Assembly (NCBI GenBank): GCA_021816665.1
Contig: JAKAXI010000162.1
Coordinates: 1 to 5,548 of the forward strand
Source of the DNA: Bacillota bacterium
GTDB lineage: Bacteria > Bacillota > Bacilli > Alicyclobacillales > Alicyclobacillaceae
Length of the DNA: 5,548 nt
Direction of reading: 5' to 3'
Part shown: piece by piece, positions 1 through 4,877 of the stretch
Layout of the letters: each line of letters begins with the position of its first letter
Position numbering within the stretch: the stretch's first letter is position 1
Notes under the pieces: generated by a model
What the model was told of the DNA's origin: nothing
Databases searched by the model: none
The model's input: only the letters and a program-made list of their open reading frames with translations
Translations under genes and position numbers: made by a program

Positions 1-83
1 CCACATTGGCGTTACCGGGCGCAAGTGCGTCGGCATTTGCGCCATACTGGCGTTATGAGTCCCTTTACGCCAATATGGCGCAA
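1..83. repeat. Iterated CGCCA-N3-TGGCG palindromes; 17-nt inverted repeat
   Basis: Two 13-bp palindromes of the form CGCCA-N3-TGGCG are visible at 40-52 (spacer TAC) and 68-80 (spacer ATA), starts 28 bp apart. A third, cut by the window edge, lies at 1-11 (CCA-CAT-TGGCG). Copies two and three are also arms of a larger inverted repeat: TTGCGCCATACTGGCGT at 37-53 pairs with 67-83, with one C/A mismatch (47 against 73) and a 13-nt spacer. CCGGGC lies beside copies one and three. The hairpin lacks a following T-run, so it does not look like an intrinsic terminator. Repeated short palindromes in a gene-free stretch suggest binding sites for a dimeric regulator, or a repeat element. Which one cannot be told from this window. 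Confidence 0.6.
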
Positions 84-86
84 CCG

Positions 87-156
87 GGCTCCGTCAGGCT
101 CCATCCATTCCCATCAGGCTCCATCCGTTCCCATTACGCTCCGTCCAATCACGTTC
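87..156. repeat. 20-bp tandem repeat with 10-bp sub-period
   Basis: Two adjacent 20-bp units at 97-116 and 117-136 match at 18 of 20 positions (GGCTCCATCC followed by RTTCCCATYA). A half unit, GGCTCCGTCA, precedes them at 87-96, and a decayed unit (13 of 20 matches to its neighbour) follows at 137-156. Each unit is two related decamers sharing a core near YTCCRTC or TCCCATC, so the block repeats about once per helical turn on one face of the DNA. It ends about 60 bp before the predicted promoter of the winged-helix gene. Phased protein binding or simple replication slippage could both explain it. Confidence 0.6.
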
Positions 157-215
157 GTTCAGTTCCGATGGCGACTTGAGTCCAATTGTGCGCTCACGTC
201 GACGTGACTCAGCCG

Positions 216-244
216 TTTACAATCATTATCGATAACGATAATAT
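216..244 (+). promoter_or_regulatory. Predicted sigma-A-type promoter for the regulator/protease operon
   Basis: A -35-like TTTACA at 216-221 is followed after 17 bp by TAATAT at 239-244. GATAAT at 237-242 is a closer -10 match but with a short 15-bp spacer. Transcription would start near 250, leaving a leader of roughly 35-40 nt that includes the ribosome site at 271-278. This placement also argues against translation from the TTG at 186, which lies upstream of the promoter. It is a visual prediction only. Confidence 0.5.
225..242. promoter_or_regulatory. Perfect inverted repeat in the promoter, probable operator
   Basis: ATTATCG at 225-231 and CGATAAT at 236-242 are exact reverse complements separated by ATAA. 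The repeat fills the spacer between the predicted -35 and -10 and overlaps the -10, where a bound repressor would block RNA polymerase. The first gene downstream encodes a winged-helix DNA-binding protein, so autoregulation is the simplest inference. The half-sites resemble a Fur-box core (GATAAT/ATTATC), but the arrangement is inside-out relative to the usual TGATAAT-N-ATTATCA, so Fur is not favoured. Confidence 0.5.
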
Positions 245-287
245 ACAGGCAGGTGAACTTACATTGTTGCGGGAGGTGCGCCTTTCC

Positions 288-836
288 TTGAAGACAGATT
301 CAATGACGGAACTGATGCTCCACCCCGTGCGGTTTCGCGTCATCCAGTGCTTGCTCGGCGACCATCACAAGACAGCACAGCAGATTAGCGAGGAACTCCC
401 GGATGTTCCACAAGCGACGCTGTATCGGCACCTCAACAAGCTGGTCGATGGCGGTGTGCTCCACATCGTCGACCAAAACCAAGTGCGAGGCGCGGTGGAA
501 AGAGTGTACGCGCTGCATGCGAAAGTCTCCGACGTCAACAGTGAGGTCATGGGGATGTCACGTGACCAGATGCGGCACACGTTTATGATGTTTGTCGCTT
601 CTCTCGTCGACGACTTCGACCGCTACCTCAAGCGCGACAAGATCGACCTCTACGCGGATGGCGTCAGCTACCGCAAGGCGACGGTGTACCTTTCCGACGA
701 CGAATTCAACGCCCTGCTTGCTCAAACCAGGAAGTTGCTTGAGCCCACCTTGCAAAACGAACCTGCCCCGGGACGTAAACGCAGGGTCATCGCGAACGTT
801 GTTATGCCGGATTCCAACCCCTCGGACGGAAGGTGA
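288..836 (+). CDS. Winged-helix transcriptional regulator (ArsR/HTH_20-like)
   Basis: Predicted cytoplasmic DNA-binding protein of 182 residues. Residues about 6-80 form a winged helix: the opening LMLHPVRFRVIQCL is typical of ArsR-like helix 1, PDVPQATLYRHLNKLVDGG (38-56) gives the turn and recognition helix, and VRGAVERVYAL (66-76) forms the wing and return strand. Residues about 80-182 are a helical, charged C-terminal domain without a recognised ligand motif and without a visible Cys/His metal site. The start is taken as TTG at 288 because GGGAGGTG at 271-278 lies 9 nt before it. The ATG at 303 has no properly spaced site, and the open frame back to 186 crosses the promoter. The stop lies 4 bp before the membrane-protease gene, whose ribosome site overlaps the end of this gene, so the two are probably cotranscribed. 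It probably represses its own operon; the effector is unknown. Confidence 0.82.
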   Translation: MKTDSMTELMLHPVRFRVIQCLLGDHHKTAQQISEELPDVPQATLYRHLNKLVDGGVLHIVDQNQVRGAVERVYALHAKVSDVNSEVMGMSRDQMRHTFMMFVASLVDDFDRYLKRDKIDLYADGVSYRKATVYLSDDEFNALLAQTRKLLEPTLQNEPAPGRKRRVIANVVMPDSNPSDGR

Positions 837-840
837 ACGT

Positions 841-1581
841 ATGACGGATACCACGAAGCCAGGACAGCTGCAACCCGAACCACCGACTAGCAAGCCTGAA
901 CGGACTGCAGCGCCTTTGGTACGGACCATACTGCTGATGATCCCGCTGTATCTGCTCGTGCCAGTACTGTTTGCCCTGGTATTCCTGGCGTTCGGCCACG
1001 CGCTGTCCTGGGGTTTGTTCGGTATCGGGGCAGTCGGTTGGTGGGCCGCCTACCTGTTACGCATGCCCATCAGCCTCGTGCTTTCCAAAGGAAGGACCGA
1101 CCGTCAGCCGAAGGGTATTGTCTATTTTTCGGGCCCACTCGAAGAGGGAGTCCGCCTCGTCGTGCTACTCATCTTCGGCGCTTCAATGTCCACAGCGCTC
1201 TCCATCGGGCAAGGGTGGGCCGCCATTGAAGTGGTGTTTGCCATCGTTCAGGGGATCGCAATAACGTCACTCAAATACCGCACAGATGAGAAGGCGTTGC
1301 AGGCCAAGGCAATGTTGGCCGAGAACGGGATCCCGACCGAAGGAAATCCCATTTGGGGAGCCGTCGAGCGCGTGTTCGCGAGCGCGTTTCACATTGGCGC
1401 AGCGCTCGTGATCGCCTGGAACCCGTGGCTCGTGATTGTGATGACACCAGTGCACACTGGGTTCAACGTGACTATCCTCGGTGCGGTCAAGCGGTGGTCA
1501 ATCGCGGCCGGCGAAGCGGTCGCTGCAGGATTTGGTACCGTCGTTCTCGCTGCCGGGCTGTTACTACACCTGGTTGCCTAA
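841..1581 (+). CDS. YhfC/CPBP-like putative glutamic intramembrane protease
   Basis: Integral membrane protein of 246 residues with a polar N-terminal tail (1-27, rich in Pro, Thr and Lys) and about seven hydrophobic helices (near 28-50, 55-73, 104-122, 127-144, 176-193, 195-213 and 222-244). The residues expected of the CPBP/YhfC-type protease fold are present at matching helix positions: E101-E102-x-x-R105, E176-R177 with F179 and H184, and H205-x3-N209. In relatives, paired Glu and His residues activate water inside the membrane for peptide cleavage. No substrate can be named, and some family members act as chaperone-like or immunity proteins instead. ATG at 841 is preceded by GGAAGGTG (828-835). 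It lies 4 bp after the regulator gene and is followed by a strong terminator, so it ends the operon. The family call rests on motif pattern and length; activity is inference. Confidence 0.7.
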   Translation: MTDTTKPGQLQPEPPTSKPERTAAPLVRTILLMIPLYLLVPVLFALVFLAFGHALSWGLFGIGAVGWWAAYLLRMPISLVLSKGRTDRQPKGIVYFSGPLEEGVRLVVLLIFGASMSTALSIGQGWAAIEVVFAIVQGIAITSLKYRTDEKALQAKAMLAENGIPTEGNPIWGAVERVFASAFHIGAALVIAWNPWLVIVMTPVHTGFNVTILGAVKRWSIAAGEAVAAGFGTVVLAAGLLLHLVA

Positions 1582-1584
1582 ATG

Positions 1585-1638
1585 AAAAGAGTCGCTGCGG
1601 GGTCTCGTATTCTTTCTCCCATCCGCAGCGACTCTTTT
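1585..1638. terminator. Bidirectional intrinsic terminator
   Basis: AAAAGAGTCGCTGCGG at 1585-1600 pairs perfectly with 1623-1638 across a 22-nt loop. The plus-strand RNA ends in UUUU straight after the stem, and because the 5' arm begins with AAAA the minus-strand RNA does too. It lies 3 bp after the stop of the membrane protease gene and about 75 bp beyond the stop of the convergent small gene, so it can serve both transcripts. Confidence 0.85.
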
Positions 1639-1711
1639 GTTGACTCGTGCTGTTCAGTTCGTTCGTTTCCCGCCCGTCAGGTACCGACGCCGCCGTGAGA
1701 CGATCCACGCC

Positions 1712-1882
1712 TTAGGCCCGCCCGAACCGCGGTGTCAGACGCCGCAACGTACGCGCATGTTTGCGGTTGGTTCCGACTTCGACCGCTGACGCTTCATACA
1801 TCCACTGCGTGCGATTGATACGCTCCACTTCTACTTTCCTTTGTTGTAACAGCCTCTGTGCTTCGTAGTAGTTGTTCAACAT
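1712..1882 (-). CDS. Small basic hypothetical protein, 56 aa
   Basis: Reading the minus strand from ATG at 1882 to TAA at 1714-1712 gives a 56-residue protein beginning MLNNYYEAQRLLQQRKVEVE and ending RRLTPRFGRA. I do not recognise a family. The first ~33 residues look like an amphipathic, possibly coiled helix with alternating hydrophobic and charged positions. The rest (NRKHARTLRRLTPRFGR) is strongly basic, with about 12 Lys/Arg against 5 Glu over the whole chain. There is no signal peptide or membrane segment. A purine-rich ribosome site, GGTGGAGAG (1885-1893), sits just before the ATG. It lies about 215 bp downstream of the LuxR-type gene on the same strand and faces the bidirectional terminator. 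A nucleic-acid- or protein-binding role is conceivable but unproven. It could be a chance ORF, although the ribosome site, natural codon mix and terminator position favour a real gene. Confidence 0.6.
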   Translation of the reverse strand: MLNNYYEAQRLLQQRKVEVERINRTQWMYEASAVEVGTNRKHARTLRRLTPRFGRA

Positions 1883-1888
1883 TTCTCT

Positions 1889-1937
1889 CCACCCCCACGG
1901 TGGTCTCCCCGTTTGTTTGGTGATTGCGGGGAACCCC
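1889..1937 (-). promoter_or_regulatory. Structured leader before the small gene
   Basis: The minus-strand leader can form CCACC/GGTGG (1889-1893 with 1899-1903), which would pair part of the ribosome site. It can also form TCCCCG/CGGGGA (1906-1911 with 1927-1932); GGGG-AA-CCCC (1928-1937) offers a competing fold. A -10-like TATGAT lies at 1952-1947 on the minus strand, but no convincing -35 accompanies it. These are short stems in a C/G-run-rich stretch, so some pairing is expected by chance. Confidence 0.3.
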
Positions 1938-1981
1938 TATGCCTGAATCATACTCACTGGGGGTGTAGCCAAGTAGCGAGG

Positions 1982-2026
1982 AATGTCAACAGTTTGGCTG
2001 CCAAATGTCAACGTTGACATTTGGCA
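1982..2026. promoter_or_regulatory. 28-bp perfect palindrome with extra half-sites, operator-like
   Basis: TGCCAAATGTCAAC at 1999-2012 is followed without a gap by its exact reverse complement at 2013-2026. AATGTCAAC also occurs at 1982-1990, exactly 22 bp (about two helical turns) before its copy at 2004-2012. TTTGGC at 1993-1998 pairs with GCCAAA at 2000-2005. The core TGTCAACGTTGACA has the central CG and AAC/GTT flanks usual in LacI-family operators and differs from the Gram-positive cre consensus (TGWAANCGNTNWCA) at one position. The site lies between the LuxR-type gene and the small gene, so it is best placed to control the small gene. TTGACA is embedded in the half-sites on both strands, but no matching -10 was found at 17 bp. 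Confidence 0.55.
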
Positions 2027-2097
2027 TCGCCAGTTACAACACAGAGTCGCAGGCTAACCATCGGTACATGAACCGTTCAGGGGCCTGCGCAGCCCGC

Positions 2098-4680
2098 CTA
2101 CAGCTTGAAAAGCCCCGTTTCCAGCGCAATCGCGACCGCGTCAGTCCGCGACTTCGCGCCCAGTTTATCGTAAACGCGCGAGAGGTACGTGCGGACCGTG
2201 CCTTCCGTCAAGAACAACTGGTTTGCGATCTCCTTGTTCGTAAATCCCTTCGCGAGCATCTGCAGCACCGTCAACTCTCGTTCGGTCAGGTCATCCCCGA
2301 TGCCGACCCGGTCCTGACCAGCCAGACCTTTGCCCATGCGGCCGCTTCCGGCCCGCGCTTTGCCTGTCAGCTGAGCGTCGGTCGGCTCGTCGCCTGCTTC
2401 CACACCGCCCACACCGTCATTCGGCCCTTCATCCGTTTTTGCCTGGCCGAGTTTCTGCAACTCTGCCTCCACTGCCTGCGTTACCGCTGGTAGCCACGTC
2501 CGCGCGTTCGTTGCCGACACAGGTGCGGCGGCGGCTCTCAGATCGTCCGAGGACCAACGCGATCGCATGCGGTCGGTGGCCGTACGAAGCGCATCCTGGA
2601 GGCGAGTCGAAAAGTCAAACGTCGCGGCAGAGAGCTCGCCAGCTGCCTCGAGTAGTGGCAAAGCAGCCGATTCCATGTCGCAGGACGTGAGCAGTAGGAA
2701 TGTCCAAGGCACAAAGTTCGCGGTCATACCAGGATCATGCAGCGTATCATGCAACACCGACAAGCCCTCGCGCAGAGCGCGCAGAGCGTTCTGGTTGTCT
2801 CCCGTCCGCTGGTAGCACCGCGCGAGCAAGAGCCAAGTCTCCGCCGCATTCGACTGGTGGTTCGCCTGCATGTACTGAAGCGAGTCGCGCAGGTATGGAA
2901 TGGCCTCTGCTTCCGCGCCCGTGGCGACGCCGAGAAAGCCTGTCATCGCGCAGGCGTACGCGTACGCAAACGTGCCTTCATGTCCTTTCGCAGCTGCGAG
3001 TGCGAGCCGCGAGTGGCTGCCTGCCTGTTCCAGATCGTTCATACAAAGCGAGAGATAGGCGAGAATGCCGTGCCCAGTGACCACCTTGGACCAGTGTGTC
3101 GCGATGGCCAGGAGTTCCTCGAGCAGTGCCACCTTTCGCGCCGTCTGCGACGGGAGCAGCACCTGCGCGAGTTGGATCAAACCAACTTGTACGGTGCTTG
3201 AATCTCCAATGCGCCGCGCGATCGCAAGGCCGTCCTGGACGCACTCCACAGCTTCATCGCCCCGCCCAGCGACGCGTGCGAGTTGACCCATGCCGATCAG
3301 CACAAGAGCGCGGTCGCGCGTTTCCCCCTGTGATCCCGGTAAGTCGACGATCTCGCGCAGCAACTCGTAGCCGTACGTCTGCTGCCCCGTTGCGTAGTAA
3401 TAGGCCGCAAGCGGGAAGCTCATCGCGAGAGCAGTCGGCGAATCCGGTTGGGTGGTGCTGTAGCGGACGGCCGCGATCACGTTGCTGATGCGGCTGCGCA
3501 CTTCCGGCAGACTGGGCGCGAGCCCTGTGTACTGTTCGCGGTACTTCTCGTTCACTTTCGCAATAAAGTCCGCGTAGTAGTCGCGGTGTCGTCGGCGCAG
3601 AAGCGCCCCCTCACCGGATGCGTTTAAGCGGTGCAGCCCGTATTGGCGCAGCGTCTCCAACATGCGGTACCACGTGACGCCGGCGTCCGTTGTGGCCGTC
3701 ACAATCGACTTGTCGACAAGGCGCGACAGCGTGTCGAGCACTTCGTGCGCAGGCAAACGGTCGTCGGCCACGACCGCTTCGACATCCTCGAGCGGGACGC
3801 TCGGCTCAAAGACGGACAACCGCTGCCACAAAATCTGTTCCGTTTCCGTGAGCAAGTTGTAGCTCCAGTCAACAAGTGCTTGAAACGTCCGCTGCCGCGG
3901 CTCCGCGGAGCGCGAGCTGCGCGTGAGGATCTGATAGCGATCGCCGAGCCGAGCCGCGATTTCCTCTGGCGTCAGCACGTTGATGCGGGCTGCAGCCAGT
4001 TCTATCGCCAGCGGGATCCCGTCGAGCGCCCGACAGATCTCCGCGACTGCGTGAGTGTTTTGTTTGGTCAACGCAAAATTCGGATCGCGTTGCCGCGCTC
4101 GCTCCACAAACAACTGCACCGATTCCACGCTGGCTACAGCCTTCAAGTCCGCCTCCGCTTCGGGGGCCGGAACGTACATAGGTCGCAGTGGCTGCACGAC
4201 TTCACCGGCAATGTCGAGCGCCTCGCGACTCGTGGCCAGAATGTTCACATAATCGGTCTGTTCTAGTAGCGCGGTCGCAATCTCAGCGCACTCGTCGATC
4301 AAGTGCTCGCAGTTGTCGAGCAGTAGTAGCAGTGATTCCTCAAAATGTTCGATCACGGCCTCAGACAGCGTCCGCCCACGCAAACGCACGCCAAGCGCAC
4401 TCGCGATGTGAGAGGGAATGGCGTGCGGGTCACTGAGCGGCGCAAGCTCGACCATATATACGCCGCCAGGAAAGCGATCCGCCACTCTGGCCGCGACTTC
4501 CATCGAAAGTCTTGTTTTTCCTGTACCGCCAGGTCCCGTGATGGTGACCAAGCGCGTCGTTACAGCAAGTTCGGAAGCGACTAGATCTAAGACTTCTTCG
4601 CGACCGATAAACTGGGTGAGCGGTCGGGGAACGTGGATGTGAGAACTTGCTCGCGACTGTGCCGACTGCGTGTCTTCCAT
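2098..4680 (-). CDS. Large LuxR-family regulator with STAND-like P-loop ATPase
   Basis: Predicted 860-residue cytoplasmic signal-transducing transcription factor. Its nucleotide switch and helical sensor probably control a C-terminal DNA-binding domain. In order: FIGRE (24-28) entering the ATPase; Walker A GPGGTGKT (49-56); Walker B-like LLLLLDNCEH (117-126); sensor-like ILATSRE (147-153); GIPLAIELAAARI (221-233), equivalent to the GLPL box; and a winged-helix-like stretch with MLETLRQYG (340-348). A helical TPR-like region spans about 380-700, and a Gly-rich linker about 741-796. The LuxR helix-turn-helix at 797-857 includes LTEREL, TNKEIA and TEGTVR. This order matches the many AfsR/MalT-like and 'ATPase plus LuxR' regulators. 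ATG at 4680 is chosen because GAGGTGG (4689-4695) lies 8 nt before it. The frame stays open to a TTG at 4767, adding 29 residues, but that start lacks a ribosome site. The ligand and targets cannot be read from sequence. Confidence 0.9.
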   Translation of the reverse strand: MEDTQSAQSRASSHIHVPRPLTQFIGREEVLDLVASELAVTTRLVTITGPGGTGKTRLSMEVAARVADRFPGGVYMVELAPLSDPHAIPSHIASALGVRLRGRTLSEAVIEHFEESLLLLLDNCEHLIDECAEIATALLEQTDYVNILATSREALDIAGEVVQPLRPMYVPAPEAEADLKAVASVESVQLFVERARQRDPNFALTKQNTHAVAEICRALDGIPLAIELAAARINVLTPEEIAARLGDRYQILTRSSRSAEPRQRTFQALVDWSYNLLTETEQILWQRLSVFEPSVPLEDVEAVVADDRLPAHEVLDTLSRLVDKSIVTATTDAGVTWYRMLETLRQYGLHRLNASGEGALLRRRHRDYYADFIAKVNEKYREQYTGLAPSLPEVRSRISNVIAAVRYSTTQPDSPTALAMSFPLAAYYYATGQQTYGYELLREIVDLPGSQGETRDRALVLIGMGQLARVAGRGDEAVECVQDGLAIARRIGDSSTVQVGLIQLAQVLLPSQTARKVALLEELLAIATHWSKVVTGHGILAYLSLCMNDLEQAGSHSRLALAAAKGHEGTFAYAYACAMTGFLGVATGAEAEAIPYLRDSLQYMQANHQSNAAETWLLLARCYQRTGDNQNALRALREGLSVLHDTLHDPGMTANFVPWTFLLLTSCDMESAALPLLEAAGELSAATFDFSTRLQDALRTATDRMRSRWSSDDLRAAAAPVSATNARTWLPAVTQAVEAELQKLGQAKTDEGPNDGVGGVEAGDEPTDAQLTGKARAGSGRMGKGLAGQDRVGIGDDLTERELTVLQMLAKGFTNKEIANQLFLTEGTVRTYLSRVYDKLGAKSRTDAVAIALETGLFKL

Positions 4681-4688
4681 CTCGCGGA

Positions 4689-4741
4689 CCACCTCAAATC
4701 GTCCGTTCCTGTGTGCAGGACTAGGTACTACTTGTATTTTA
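4689..4741 (-). promoter_or_regulatory. Ribosome site and tentative promoter for the LuxR-type gene
   Basis: On the minus strand GAGGTGG (4695-4689) stands 8 nt before the ATG at 4680 and decides the start. Farther upstream TAAAAT (4741-4736) resembles a -10 box, but the nearest TTG-type -35 (TTGTCC at 4767-4762) is 20 bp away, longer than usual. The ribosome site is secure; the promoter is only a candidate. Confidence 0.4.
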
Positions 4742-4798
4742 CTGCGAACCGAGTGTTTAAAGGACAATTTTGTTCATAGCGGATCAACCGAACGCAGA

Positions 4799-4843
4799 AA
4801 AGGGGCTGTCCCACAAGACTGGAGCGCCTTGGGTAGCCCCTTT
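4799..4843 (-). terminator. Intrinsic terminator after mtlD
   Basis: AAAGGGGCT at 4799-4807 pairs with AGCCCCTTT at 4835-4843. Inside the loop, CCC and AAG can further pair with CTTGGG. Read on the minus strand, the stem ends in UUUU (4801-4798) and starts about 35 nt after the mtlD stop. It separates mtlD from the LuxR-type gene, so the latter probably has its own promoter. Confidence 0.75.
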
Positions 4844-4877
4844 GCGTATGGTTGCCGTGCAGAATGCCCCGGCGCTC

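Larger units (their letters stand above)
1883..2097. other. Intergenic region between the small gene and the LuxR-type gene
   Basis: No protein-coding frame is supported in these 215 bases. They contain the small gene's ribosome site and leader hairpins (1885-1937), a weak -10-like box (1947-1952), the palindrome cluster (1982-2026), and short inverted repeats just past the LuxR-type gene: TGAAC-C-GTTCA at 2069-2079 and CTGCGCAG flanked by GGGC/CCC at 2081-2095. None of the last group is followed by a T-run, so no intrinsic terminator is evident for the LuxR-type gene and read-through into the small gene is possible. Confidence 0.5.

Noticed and set aside
97..136. CRISPR array
   Set aside because: The repeats are directly adjacent without unique spacers, and no cas genes are present.
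25..207. Plus-strand 60-codon frame across the left-edge repeats
   Set aside because: It is composed almost wholly of the palindromes and tandem repeats, has no ribosome site, and its Ser/Pro/His-rich product resembles no protein I know.
225..242. Fur box
   Set aside because: GATAAT/ATTATC half-sites are present but in inverted order with wrong spacing compared with the 7-1-7 Fur arrangement.
186..287. Longer N-terminus for the winged-helix regulator from TTG at 186
   Set aside because: That extension would cross the predicted promoter and operator. The extra residues show no domain, and a well-spaced GGGAGGTG favours TTG at 288.
1999..2026. 28-bp palindrome as terminator of the LuxR-type gene
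   Set aside because: It is followed by no T-run on either strand, and its symmetry and extra half-sites fit protein binding better.
3631..4266. 211-codon plus-strand frame opposite the ATPase domain
   Set aside because: It is the antisense shadow of a clearly conserved ATPase-coding stretch, has Arg/His-rich composition and shows no recognisable domain.
4681..4767. TTG at 4767 as start of the LuxR-type gene
   Set aside because: No ribosome site precedes it, whereas GAGGTGG is ideally placed before ATG at 4680 and the conserved domains start after that point.
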